Source: Candidatus Daviesbacteria bacterium
GTDB taxonomy: Bacteria > Patescibacteriota > Microgenomatia > Daviesbacterales > UBA10151
Assembly: GCA_016183225.1 (NCBI GenBank)
Contig: JACPEZ010000012.1
Span: forward strand, 1 to 36,105
Reading direction: 5' to 3'
DNA length: 36,105 bases
The translations under genes and the position numbers were made by a program. Numbering within the stretch: the first letter of the stretch is position 1; each line of letters starts with the position of its first letter. Below the pieces are notes generated by a model. That model did not search any database. It saw only the letters and a program-made list of their open reading frames with translations, and was not told the origin of the DNA. This document shows, one piece after another, positions 6,788 through 15,349 of this stretch.

Positions 6788-9417
6788 CGTTTGTATTTTT
6801 TGCCGCTGCCGCACCAGCAGGGCTCGTTTCTGCCGATTTTACCATGAACTTTTGTTAATTGACCTTGATCTCCATAAACCTGCTGATCTATCACCTGTCC
6901 TCCTCTTTCAATAGTAACCTTGGTTACAGCACCTATTTCTGCGGGTTTTTCTTCATGTCTTTCTTCGACTGTCACCGGTGGGGGCGGAGCAGCAGGGGTT
7001 TGTCCCTGCACAGCCACTTTAAAAATCCTGTGAACTATTTCATAATCAACCTCTACCATCAACTTTTCAAACAGATCAAAGCCTTCTCTTTTATACTCAA
7101 TTAACGGATCCCTTTGGGCATAACCGCGAAGCCCTATGCCGGAACGCAGGTCATCCATGGTATCAAGGTGTTCAATCCATAAAGTATCAATGGTATTTAA
7201 ATAAACAAACACTTCCATTTGTCTGGCCAAATCCTGCCCCACCTGATTTTCGCGCTGTTCATAAAAATTCTTAGCCAGATCCGTTAAAAATTCACTTATT
7301 TGAGAAGAATCGGAAAGAGTTAAAATTTTACTTTCCATATCTTTTTTGCTTTGATCGTCAATCGGCGCAATAGTGGAAAACTCCTCCACAATTTTTTTAC
7401 TATCCAATCCTTCTTCCGATTGAATAATCACCACACTTTGAATTTCTTTGTCTATTTTTTCCAAAATCTCCTCTTTTAAAGAGGTATCCTTGCTTTCTGC
7501 AGTTTCCAGAACTTTTTTCCTTAAACCGTAAATAATTTGCCTTTGCTGATTCATCACATCGTCATATTCCACAGTGTGTTTTCTGATATCAAAATTGTGG
7601 CCCTCCACTTTTTTCTGGGCCCCCTCAATGGCTTTGGAAACCAGTCCGTGTTCAATCGGCGTATCCTCGGGCATTTTCAAAAAATCCATCACCCGGGAAA
7701 CCTGATCGCCTCCGAAAATTCTCATCAGATCATCTTCCAAAGACACAAAAAATCTCGACTCTCCCGGATCACCCTGGCGGCCGGAACGGCCCCGCAGCTG
7801 ATTATCAATTCTTCGTGATTCGTGGCGTTCTGTACCAATAACAAACAACCCTCCCAGTTTATCTATGCCTTTACCCAAAATAATATCCACTCCCCGGCCT
7901 GCCATATTGGTGGCGGCGGTAACCGCCCCCTTTTCCCCTGCCCTGGCAATAATATCCGCTTCTTTCTCGTGATTTTTGGCATTTAAGAGAGCATGGGAAA
8001 TACCCTTTCTTTTGAGCAAATCCGACAGAAACTCATTTTTTTCAATGGACGTAGTACCCACCAGAACCGGCTGGCCTTTATTGTGAAGTCTTTCTATCAA
8101 ATTGGCCACGGCCGTGTATTTGGCGCTTTGCGTTTTATATATAGTGTCCGGATGATCGGCCCGAATCATCTGCCTGTGAGTAGGAATAACCACCACTTCC
8201 AGTTTATAGATCTTATTAAATTCCTCCGCTTCGGTAGCGGCAGTGCCGGTCATGCCGGAAAGTTTTCCATACATCCTGAAATAATTCTGGAAAGAAATGG
8301 TGGCCAGGGTTTGAGATTCCTGTTGCACTGCCACCCCTTCTTTGGCCTCAATGGCCTGATGCAATCCCTCACTGTAGCGGCGCCCCAGCATCAGCCGGCC
8401 GGTAAACTCATCCACGATAATTACCTCGCCGTCTTTCACCACATAATCTTTATTTTTTTCGAACAAAGTTTTGGCTTTGAGAGCCTGTTCCAGATGATGA
8501 AGAGTGGAAAAATCTTTTTCATAAAGATTATCCACCCCCAGTATTTTCTCTATTTTTAAAATCCCGTGTTCGGTCAAATGAGCAGTGCGAAGTTTTTCAT
8601 CCACCACATAATCCGAAGAAGACAGGGATTGAATAATTTCTGTAAATCTCGCATATTTATCAGTGGCCTCCTGGGCCGGCTGGGAAATAATCAAAGGAGT
8701 TCTGGCCTCGTCAATTAAAATTGAATCCACCTCATCAACAACGGCAAATTGATGACCCCGTTGTACCTGATCGGATAACCTGAAAGCCATATTATCCCGT
8801 AAATAATCAAAACCAAACTCATTATTGGTGCCATAGGTAATGTCTGCCTGGTAAGCTTCTTTGCGGGAAACAGGGCGAAGATGCTGCAATCGTTTATCGT
8901 CATGCGCGGTATCTTTATACTTGGGGTCGTAAATATAAGCAGTGTCGTGAACAATGGTAGCGCAGGTTGCTCCCAAAGCATAAAAAATAGGACCCATCCA
9001 ACCGCAATCCCGGCGGGCCAGATAATCATTGACTGTGACAAGATGAGCGCCTTTGCCGGCTGTGGCGTTTAAAAAAAGAGCCGGAGTGGCAGAAAGGGTT
9101 TTTCCTTCACCGGTTTTTTGCTCGGCAATCCGACCCTGATGCAAAACTATGGCGGCCATCATCTGCACGTCAAAATGGCGCTGTTTGATGGTTCTTGAGC
9201 TTGCCTCTCTGACAGCAGCAAAAGCTTCGGGCAAAAGCTCATCCAAACTTTTACCCCGTTCATGAGCCAGCTTAAACTCGGCAAATTTACCCCGCAACTC
9301 CTTATCTGTCAGTTTGGATACTTTCTTTTCAAGGGCATTGATTGCATCAACTAAAGGTTTTAGTTTTTTAATCTCCCGCTCGTTGGAATCAAGCAGCTTA
9401 CCAAAAATTCCCAGCAT
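6769..9417 (-). CDS. secA: Preprotein translocase ATPase SecA
   Basis: 882-residue SecA, the ATP-driven motor that pushes preproteins through SecYEG. It shows the N-terminal MLGIFGKLLDSNERE start, Walker A in QKTGEGKTLSATPALF, Walker B region VDEVDSILIDEARTPLIIS, the second nucleotide-binding domain with MAGRGVDIILG and QLRGRSGRQGDPGESRF, and a C-terminal zinc-binding SEC-C motif CWCGSGKKYKRCH. Length is normal. A TATAAT box ends 7 nt before the ATG, suggesting a leaderless mRNA. nnrD follows with overlap, which is an unusual pairing. Confidence 0.97.
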   Translation of the reverse strand: MLGIFGKLLDSNEREIKKLKPLVDAINALEKKVSKLTDKELRGKFAEFKLAHERGKSLDELLPEAFAAVREASSRTIKQRHFDVQMMAAIVLHQGRIAEQKTGEGKTLSATPALFLNATAGKGAHLVTVNDYLARRDCGWMGPIFYALGATCATIVHDTAYIYDPKYKDTAHDDKRLQHLRPVSRKEAYQADITYGTNNEFGFDYLRDNMAFRLSDQVQRGHQFAVVDEVDSILIDEARTPLIISQPAQEATDKYARFTEIIQSLSSSDYVVDEKLRTAHLTEHGILKIEKILGVDNLYEKDFSTLHHLEQALKAKTLFEKNKDYVVKDGEVIIVDEFTGRLMLGRRYSEGLHQAIEAKEGVAVQQESQTLATISFQNYFRMYGKLSGMTGTAATEAEEFNKIYKLEVVVIPTHRQMIRADHPDTIYKTQSAKYTAVANLIERLHNKGQPVLVGTTSIEKNEFLSDLLKRKGISHALLNAKNHEKEADIIARAGEKGAVTAATNMAGRGVDIILGKGIDKLGGLFVIGTERHESRRIDNQLRGRSGRQGDPGESRFFVSLEDDLMRIFGGDQVSRVMDFLKMPEDTPIEHGLVSKAIEGAQKKVEGHNFDIRKHTVEYDDVMNQQRQIIYGLRKKVLETAESKDTSLKEEILEKIDKEIQSVVIIQSEEGLDSKKIVEEFSTIAPIDDQSKKDMESKILTLSDSSQISEFLTDLAKNFYEQRENQVGQDLARQMEVFVYLNTIDTLWIEHLDTMDDLRSGIGLRGYAQRDPLIEYKREGFDLFEKLMVEVDYEIVHRIFKVAVQGQTPAAPPPPVTVEERHEEKPAEIGAVTKVTIERGGQVIDQQVYGDQGQLTKVHGKIGRNEPCWCGSGKKYKRCHYPN

Positions 9418-9424
9418 ACTGCCT

Positions 9425-9430
9425 ATTATA
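9425..9430 (-). promoter_or_regulatory. -10 box of the secA promoter
   Basis: TATAAT preceded by TG on the minus strand; it ends 7 nt before ATG 9417. A leaderless start is implied. Confidence 0.6.
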
Positions 9431-9435
9431 CAGGA

Positions 9436-9464
9436 TTGACAGGGCTGATGTATTTTAATAAACT
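9436..9464 (+). promoter_or_regulatory. Sigma70-type promoter of the proline-rich protein gene
   Basis: TTGACA (9436-9441), a 17-bp spacer and TAAACT (9459-9464). Transcription should start near 9471, leaving a leader of about 13 nt before ATG 9484. This rules out in-frame start codons lying upstream inside the promoter. Confidence 0.7.
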
Positions 9465-9483
9465 AACAGTACGGTCTGCCCAA

Positions 9484-10419
9484 ATGGATAACTCTAATAA
9501 ACCAAATTCGCCGTTTGACTTTAATCCGCCTGCCGGCGGGATACCCACGACTCCTCCTGCTCCTGCTTTTAATCCGCCGTCTCCTTTTTCGCCTTTATCG
9601 CCACCCCCACCTCCAAATCCTCTACCCGAATATACTCCCCCTCCACCCCTACCCACTCCTCCCCTGGTACCGGAACCACCTGCCTCGCCGCTAGGCGGGC
9701 CTGCCTCGCCAGACGCGAGTCTAGGCGGGCCTGCCTTGCCGCTAGGCGGGTTACCAAACTGGCCTCCCCCTCCGCCCTTGCCCGCCGTAGGCCCTGCGGA
9801 GGCGGGACCACCTCCGCCAGCCTCGCCAGACGCGAGTCTAGGCGGGCCAGCCCCAACACCTTTGGAAAATCCCCTGGATAATCCCTGGGGCGCGCCTCCT
9901 CAACCTCCGCCCATCAGCACTCCCCCCACTCCTCCCCCATGGACGCCCCCAGCACCTCCAGCTCCAACCCCGGCTGAAACTTATTCCGCAGAATCACCTC
10001 CGACCGATTTATCACATCTGGTTGGCAACAATTCCCAGGCAGAGCCAATCCCAACTAATTCCGGAGGAGCGGAAACGTTGGTGGTGCCGCCGACCCCGCC
10101 TGAAGGCGGAGCCGTTCCTGCAGAAAATGTCAAAAGGGGAATGCCCAAATGGTTGATCGGGGTGGGGGTGGGACTTTTGGTAGCGGTGGTTGGAGCATCG
10201 GCGTACTTTATTTTAGGGATTGGACAAACGCCAAAAGGAGGCAGTCTGCCGGCAGTTCCGACTCAAACTACCCAACAGGTTAAACCTCCTGCGCCGCTTC
10301 CCACTCCGGTTGCTGCCACGCCGTCTCCCGAGAGTGAAACTGCCGGTTTTGGACAGCTGGAAAGTGGAGGTGGCAGATCTGCCACCTCGGCAGGAGACCT
10401 CCTCCGCCAGGGAAGATAA
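9484..10419 (+). CDS. Proline-rich single-TM protein with palindrome-derived segments
   Basis: 311-residue protein of unknown function. Residues 1 to about 215 are very rich in Pro, Gly, Ala and Ser and probably disordered; one hydrophobic helix follows (WLIGVGVGLLVAVVGASAYF), then a short Pro/Thr-rich tail. Without a signal peptide the Pro-rich part should be cytosolic and the tail outside. The start at ATG 9484 (MDNSNKPNSPFDF) is set by the strong promoter at 9436-9464. The DNA is much more GC-rich than its neighbours because it holds many short palindromes, including two identical 29-bp copies that encode ASPDASLGGP in the same frame. The last codon is directly adjacent to the end of the convergent operon. 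Confidence 0.7.
   Translation: MDNSNKPNSPFDFNPPAGGIPTTPPAPAFNPPSPFSPLSPPPPPNPLPEYTPPPPLPTPPLVPEPPASPLGGPASPDASLGGPALPLGGLPNWPPPPPLPAVGPAEAGPPPPASPDASLGGPAPTPLENPLDNPWGAPPQPPPISTPPTPPPWTPPAPPAPTPAETYSAESPPTDLSHLVGNNSQAEPIPTNSGGAETLVVPPTPPEGGAVPAENVKRGMPKWLIGVGVGLLVAVVGASAYFILGIGQTPKGGSLPAVPTQTTQQVKPPAPLPTPVAATPSPESETAGFGQLESGGGRSATSAGDLLRQGR
9526..9539. repeat. GC-rich palindrome in coding sequence (CCGCC-N4-GGCGG)
   Basis: Five-base arms CCGCC and GGCGG around TGCC, inside the proline-rich gene. The same arm design recurs at 10096-10109 with the loop TGAA. Confidence 0.6.
9686..9697. repeat. Short palindrome CGCC-GCTA-GGCG
   Basis: Small hairpin unit in the proline-rich gene. A partial copy (GCC-GCTA-GGC) lies at 9738-9747. 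Confidence 0.5.
9703..9731 (+). repeat. 29-bp palindromic repeat, copy 1
   Basis: Identical to 9820-9848. It contains nested arms CGCC/GGCG and GAC/GTC around GCGA and encodes ASPDASLGGP in frame. Confidence 0.8.
9781..9806. repeat. GC-rich imperfect palindrome with CCCGCC/GGCGGG ends
   Basis: Six-base outer arms 9781-9786 and 9801-9806 with partly complementary interior, inside the proline-rich gene. Confidence 0.45.
9820..9848 (+). repeat. 29-bp palindromic repeat, copy 2
   Basis: Exact copy of 9703-9731, 117 bp (39 codons) downstream and in the same reading frame. Confidence 0.8.
10096..10109. repeat. GC-rich palindrome CCGCC-TGAA-GGCGG
   Basis: Same arm design as 9526-9539. It lies shortly before the segment encoding the membrane helix. 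Confidence 0.6.
10367..10388. repeat. 22-bp perfect palindrome at the end of the proline-rich gene
   Basis: GAGGTGGCAGA followed by its exact reverse complement. It encodes part of the C-terminal ESGGGRSATS. No T-run follows, so I do not call it a terminator. Confidence 0.75.
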
Positions 10420-10689
10420 TCATCCTTTGTGGATATATCCCAACCACCATTTCTTAACAAAAGGAACAGACAGAGTTGATAGAATAAATGCAATCGCCGG
10501 AACTATGGAATTAACAAAAGGTTTACTGATACCTGCGAATAAAAAGAATAAGGAAATTACTAAATAAGTTAAGACAGATATTACAATCTTTCTGGTCAGG
10601 CTTGTTTCCCAGGATTTTTCAGTTTCTACTCTTATGTTTCTTTCTTTAATTTTATTAATTTCCAGTTCCAAATCTTGAATTGTAGTCAT
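10420..10689 (-). CDS. Small two-TM protein with charged N-terminal helix
   Basis: 89 residues if started at ATG 10689 (an in-frame TTG at 10695 is less likely). The N-terminus is charged and probably helical (QDLELEINKIKERNIRVETEK), followed by SWETSLTRK and two hydrophobic helices. Similar small proteins with a KxWETSxTR-like stretch are, as far as I recall, widespread in CPR genomes without known function. It is the last gene of the lysS-serS operon, 12 nt after the preceding tiny membrane ORF, and its stop touches the stop of the convergent proline-rich gene. Confidence 0.75.
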   Translation of the reverse strand: MTTIQDLELEINKIKERNIRVETEKSWETSLTRKIVISVLTYLVISLFFLFAGISKPFVNSIVPAIAFILSTLSVPFVKKWWLGYIHKG

Positions 10690-10701
10690 AATCAATGGGA
10701 T

Positions 10702-10806
10702 TTATTTTCTTTTGGAAGCAAGATACATGAAAATCAGGGCATTAAGAATTAATGCCGCTGTAAAATAAAAAAGCAGATAACCAATGGTTGTTTCATTGAA
10801 CGTCAT
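10702..10806 (-). CDS. 34-residue single-TM peptide
   Basis: ORF from ATG 10806 to TAA 10702 encoding a 34-residue peptide: MTFNETTIGY, one hydrophobic helix of about 20 residues (LLFYFTAALILNALIFMYLA) and a basic end SKRK. It starts 2 nt after the stop of the 65-residue membrane protein; an AAGGA stretch about 8 nt upstream can act as a ribosome site. The clean topology and the position between two other small membrane ORFs support a real gene. Function unknown; a subunit or regulator of a small membrane complex is possible. Confidence 0.6.
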   Translation of the reverse strand: MTFNETTIGYLLFYFTAALILNALIFMYLASKRK

Positions 10807-10808
10807 CT

Positions 10809-11006
10809 CTATTTCCTTACTATCCAGATAGCAAAAATCCAAAGAATTATTGCTATTACCAAACCAAATAATAACACTGTTAAGGGTGGTTTGTCGAGCG
10901 CAGGAATAATAAATGGCAATACTGTTGATCCAAACAAAATTTGACCTAATCCCAGAGCGAGATCCGATGCTTTATCCAACTGTACTGTTGATAATTGAAT
11001 TTTCAT
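10809..11006 (-). CDS. 65-residue two-TM protein
   Basis: Starts at ATG 11006, overlapping the serS stop by 4 nt (ATGA), so it is translationally coupled to serS. After a polar start (MKIQLSTVQLDKASDLALGL) come two hydrophobic helices joined by PALDKPP, ending in WIVRK. I do not recognise the family with certainty. Together with the 34- and 89-residue proteins it forms a run of three small membrane proteins at the end of a housekeeping operon. Confidence 0.7.
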   Translation of the reverse strand: MKIQLSTVQLDKASDLALGLGQILFGSTVLPFIIPALDKPPLTVLLFGLVIAIILWIFAIWIVRK

Positions 11007-12221
11007 TTTGGTTTGATTTCAGAAAAACCTGTATATTTTTGTAACACTTCCGGAATTTTAACTGAACCGTCTGCCAGTTGATTATTTTCAAGAAGGGGAA
11101 TCAAAATACGCGGGGAGGCAATGGCAGTATTGTTGAGGGCGTGGCAAAATTTTATCTGGCCGTCGCTGTCGCGATATTTAATTTTTAATCTTCTGGTCTG
11201 GAAATCCAAACAAATAGAATTTGAATGGGTTTCCCCGTATCCGGCTCTGCCGGACATCCAAGTTTCAATATCATATTGCAAAGCCTGCTTTTTACCCATT
11301 TCCTCCGAAGACATGACCACCACTTGATAGGGGAGACCGAGCATATCCAAAATCTCTTCGCTGTTTTCCTGCAGCTCCTCAAAAAAACCCAAGGATTCCT
11401 GTTCTTGAGCTTCACACAACACCACCTGTTCCACTTTATAAAACTCGTGTACTCTGTACAACCCTTTGGTATCTTTGCCGTACGAACCAATTTCCGTTCT
11501 AAAACAAGGGGATACGCCCACATATTTTTTAGGTAAATCTTTCATATCAAAAGTTTCATCGGCATGTAGAGCCATTAAAGGAATCTCCGAGGTACCAACT
11601 AAATACTCATCTTCCCCCACCTTATATGTATCCTCCTGCCCCCAGGGAAATTGCCCCCCGCCTTCCAGAGCAAAACTTCTGTTAATAACCGGCGGGACAA
11701 TCCCCTGAAAACCTTTTTGGGTTAAATGGTCAAAAGCAAAGTTTAAAACAGCCCATTGCAATCTTGCTCCTGCCTGCTTCAAAAAATATCCCCGAAATCC
11801 TGCCACCTTGACTCCTCTTTCAAAATCAATAATATCAAGCAGTTTTCCCAGTTCCATATGGTCTTTGGGTTTAAAAGAAAATTTCGGAGGCTCACCATTT
11901 TTCCTGATGACTTTATTTTTAGAAACATCTCCTATTGGCACTTCATCCATAATAACATTAGGCACCTGAAGCATTAGGTGTTCCCAGTCTTTTTGCACTG
12001 CGCTTAATTTTTTTTCTTGATTTTGTAATTCATCCTTGATTCTTGTCCCTTGATTCTTGTCCCTTGCTTTTGCCGCTTCATTCCGTTTTGCCCGCAAGTC
12101 ATCTACCTGTTGGATGAGATTTTTTCTCTCATTGTCCAAAGATAAAAGTTTTTCCAAATCCACATTAGCTTTTCTTGCCTCAACGGATTTTTTAACCTTA
12201 TCTAAATTTTCTCGAATAAAA

Positions 12222-12235
<14 letters not shown>
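11003..12235 (-). CDS. serS: Seryl-tRNA synthetase
   Basis: 410-residue class II synthetase that charges tRNA-Ser. The N-terminal MLDINFIRENLDKVKKSVEAR begins the long antiparallel coiled-coil arm (to about residue 100). Motif 2 is in GVSPCFRTEIGSYGKDTKGLYRVHEF; motif 3 is NNTAIASPRILIPLLEN, a variant of the usual G-S-G-x-A-x-G-R form. The start overlaps the end of the upstream HD-domain gene by 14 nt. A small tandem duplication (12036-12063) lies in the coiled-coil arm. Confidence 0.95.
12036..12063. repeat. 14-bp tandem duplication in serS
   Basis: TTGATTCTTGTCCC (plus strand) occurs twice back to back, inside the codons for the coiled-coil arm of SerRS (RDKNQGTRIKDE region). 14 bp is not a multiple of three, but the frame stays open. 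Confidence 0.75.
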
Positions 12236-12817
<582 letters not shown>

Positions 12818-12818
<1 letters not shown>

Positions 12819-13399
12819 TACAATCCCAACTGATCAGAAATTCCCTGCATTGCTTTAAGTGCTATTCCTACAAATTCCTCCAAAGGAATATCCAATTCTC
12901 TTTCGCAAGCTAAAATCTGTTCCCTTTTTGCTCCCGAGGCAAAAGATTTTTGGTGAAATTTCTTCACCACCGAATCAACAGTCACTGATGATAATTTTTT
13001 ATCCGGCCGAACTAAAGCTACTGCCGTGATCAAACCGGACATATCATCGGCGGCATAAACTGCCTTTTCCAGATAGTTATCCCTGCTCGCTTTGATCCCA
13101 TCATGATGAGCTTTAATACCGTTGATAATTCGCTCGCTGGCCCCCAGAGGACGCAGTTTTTCTTCGGTAACCAGTGTATGTCTTGTGGGATCTTTTTCCA
13201 CCAGTTCATAATCAGCATCATGAAGTAATCCCACAATTCCCCATTCCTCCTCATCAAATTCATTTTGTTCACGATCGTGAACATTCTGCAGATATTTACA
13301 CAAAGCACGCATAATGGCTTCCACTGCCAACCCATGCTTTTGCAGGTTTTTACTTTTGAGCATCTGGATCATCAAATTGTGAGCTTCATTTCTTGTCAT
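12818..13399 (-). CDS. HD superfamily hydrolase (COG2316-like)
   Basis: 193-residue protein with MTRNEAHNLMIQMLKSKNLQKHG at the start, the metal-binding HD pair in GIVGLLHDADYE (about residues 75-86), KAHHDG and AVYAADDMSGLITAVALVRP, a segment typical of predicted HD hydrolases of this group. Substrate unknown. It lies 1 nt after the DUF2000 gene and overlaps the start of the second HD gene, so the two hydrolases are made together with LysRS and SerRS. Confidence 0.8.
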
Positions 13400-13400
13400 T

Positions 13401-13835
13401 TTAGTTCAATAGTGAAAACTTTCCGGTAAATTCTCTTAAAATAGCTGTATTCCCAAATAAACAAATTCCCCAATACTCCAGTTCTGCTTCCGGAGTTTCT
13501 TTAGTCCTGTCTTGCTGTTCCTGGGAGGCCCCCACAGTCATAGTGGAAGTAAAATCTGTAAAGATTATACCCCTGGCTAATGCTTCATTACGAACAGTTC
13601 TAATCTGATTGGAATTATCTGCCTTTAAAACTATAAAAGGAAAGTGAGAAATATTAGGGTGCGCCCCCAAGTCTTTATCTTTATAGTCCAGAAAACACAT
13701 TTCTTCCCCTTTACCAAAGCCGCCGGCCAGTCCTGCAGTCATATGCCCCAGCGCATTCATTAATTTACCAGTTTCTACTTTTTTATTAAGTATTGCCACA
13801 AATCTTTTTGATCTCTCATCAGGCAAATTATTCAA
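13401..13835 (-). CDS. DUF2000 family protein
   Basis: 144 residues with KRFVAILNKKVETGKLMNALGHMTAGLAGGFG near the N-terminus and RTVRNEALARGIIFTDFTSTM in the middle, the pattern of DUF2000 (PF09391), whose fold resembles peptidyl-tRNA hydrolase 2. Function not established. The likely start is TTG 13835, overlapping the lysS stop by 8 nt; the first in-frame ATG is at residue 26 and would cut into the conserved core. Confidence 0.8.
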   Translation of the reverse strand: MNNLPDERSKRFVAILNKKVETGKLMNALGHMTAGLAGGFGKGEEMCFLDYKDKDLGAHPNISHFPFIVLKADNSNQIRTVRNEALARGIIFTDFTSTMTVGASQEQQDRTKETPEAELEYWGICLFGNTAILREFTGKFSLLN

Positions 13836-15297
13836 GTTTTTTGATTCCTTTCCTTTCAGGTTTTAGTGTCGGAAAAAGTATCACATCGGCAATGGCGGGA
13901 GAGTTGGTAAAAACCATAATCCATCTATCCAGTCCCGGCCCAATGCCGGAAGTGGGGGGCATGCCGTATTCCAGCGCCTCCAGAAAATCTTCATCGGTCT
14001 TTTGAGCTTCCAGGTTGCCTTTTTTCATTTTCTTTTTCTCTTCCACCCAAGCTTCTTTCAAAATCTGAGGGTCGTTTTGCTCGCTCCAATTAGTCCCCAT
14101 TTCCATGCCTGCCACATAAATATCAAAGCTCTCCACCAGTTTTGGATTATCATTTTTTCTTTTGGCCAGAGGGTAAAAATCTGCCGGGTAATCAAAAACA
14201 AAAGTGGGCTGGATCAGCTGGTCAGTGCATTTTTTCTCAAAAATCTCCAGCAAAATTTCCCCGTCAGTCATATAATCTTTAATTTCCACTCCCAGTTTTT
14301 TGGCTAGTTTAATAGCTTTTTCCAAGGTGTCAATTTCATGAAAATGAACTCCGGTGTGTTTTTTAAAAAGATCCGCCAGTTTAATTCTGGTCCATGGCTT
14401 TTTAAAATCCAAAACCATACCCTGAAATTCTATTTTTGTTTTTCCAAAAATGGCCTTGACTACATATTCAAACATTTCTTCAATCAGGTTCATGTTATCC
14501 GTATAGTCGGCATAAGCCTCCATGGTTTCAAACATGGTAAACTCCGGATTATGATTTCGATCCATACCTTCGTTTCTGAAAACATGACCGATTTCAAACA
14601 CTTTTTCAAACCCCCCCACAATTAATCTTTTTAAATACAGTTCATTGGAAATTCGAAGATAAAAATTGCTGTCCAGGGCATTGTGGCGGGTCTTAAAGGG
14701 TTTGGCTCTGCCTCCTCCATAAACCGGCTGCAAGATGGGGTTTTCCACTTCCAAATACCCCTTTTCCTCAATCATGAATTTTCTGACATAATAAATCACT
14801 TTTGATCGTATTTCAAAAACTTTTCTGACAGAATCATTCATTAAAAGATCCAGATATCTTTTTCTGTATCTTTCCTCCACGTCTTTTAATCCGTACCAGG
14901 AAGAAGGAAGGGGACGAAGACTTTTGGACAGTATTTTATAATTGGAAACCCTGACAGTTATTTCCCCTGCCTGTGTTTTAAAAATTTCTCCGGTAGTTTC
15001 AATAAAATCTCCCAAATCCAAATTGGTTAAAAACTCGTACTTTTCTCCGGTTAATTCTGCTTCTGAAAAAAATAACTGGATTTTGCCGGATTGATCTTCC
15101 AGATCAACAAAAGTTATTTTTCCATGGGGACGAAGAGATCTAATCCTCCCTGCCACAAAAACTTTTTTCCCCATCATTTTCCGGGCCACAAAAATTTCAT
15201 GCTTTCTATTGGATTTTGAAGGGAAAGGGTTAATCCCCAATCTTTGAATATTTCTTAATTTCTTAAGTCTTTCTTTTTGTAAAGCTTGCAGCGCCAT
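13828..15297 (-). CDS. lysS: Lysyl-tRNA synthetase, class II
   Basis: 489-residue class II LysRS. The OB-fold anticodon domain (KKVFVAGRIRSLRPHGKITF) is at about residues 45-130; motif 2 is VFRNEGMDRNHNPEFTMFE and motif 3 is GIGPGLDRWIMVFTNSPAIAD followed by VILFPTLKPE. It charges tRNA-Lys. It is the first gene of an eight-gene operon reaching 10420. The promoter TTGTCA-17-TATACT ends 6 nt before the ATG, so transcription should start at the A of ATG: one of the clearest leaderless arrangements here. Confidence 0.95.
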   Translation of the reverse strand: MALQALQKERLKKLRNIQRLGINPFPSKSNRKHEIFVARKMMGKKVFVAGRIRSLRPHGKITFVDLEDQSGKIQLFFSEAELTGEKYEFLTNLDLGDFIETTGEIFKTQAGEITVRVSNYKILSKSLRPLPSSWYGLKDVEERYRKRYLDLLMNDSVRKVFEIRSKVIYYVRKFMIEEKGYLEVENPILQPVYGGGRAKPFKTRHNALDSNFYLRISNELYLKRLIVGGFEKVFEIGHVFRNEGMDRNHNPEFTMFETMEAYADYTDNMNLIEEMFEYVVKAIFGKTKIEFQGMVLDFKKPWTRIKLADLFKKHTGVHFHEIDTLEKAIKLAKKLGVEIKDYMTDGEILLEIFEKKCTDQLIQPTFVFDYPADFYPLAKRKNDNPKLVESFDIYVAGMEMGTNWSEQNDPQILKEAWVEEKKKMKKGNLEAQKTDEDFLEALEYGMPPTSGIGPGLDRWIMVFTNSPAIADVILFPTLKPERKGIKKLE

Positions 15298-15303
15298 GGC
15301 TAA

Positions 15304-15332
15304 AGTATACCTTTAAGGATAAGTTTTGACAA
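15304..15332 (-). promoter_or_regulatory. lysS operon promoter, leaderless geometry
   Basis: TTGTCA (15332-15327), 17-bp spacer, TATACT (15309-15304), then 6 nt to ATG 15297. Confidence 0.75.
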
Positions 15333-15349
15333 TGAAGAAGAAATAGGGG

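Noticed and set aside
7993..8559. 188-codon ORF on the plus strand
   Set aside because: It lies antisense within secA, has no recognisable domain and no promoter; it reflects secA codon bias.
9569..9859. Minus-strand ORF of 96 codons rich in Arg, Ala and Leu
   Set aside because: Shadow of the palindromic, GC-rich proline gene; symmetrical repeats open both strands.
9526..10109. CRISPR array or tandem satellite in the GC-rich stretch
   Set aside because: The units differ in length and spacing, are palindromic and stay in one open reading frame; no regular repeat-spacer structure.
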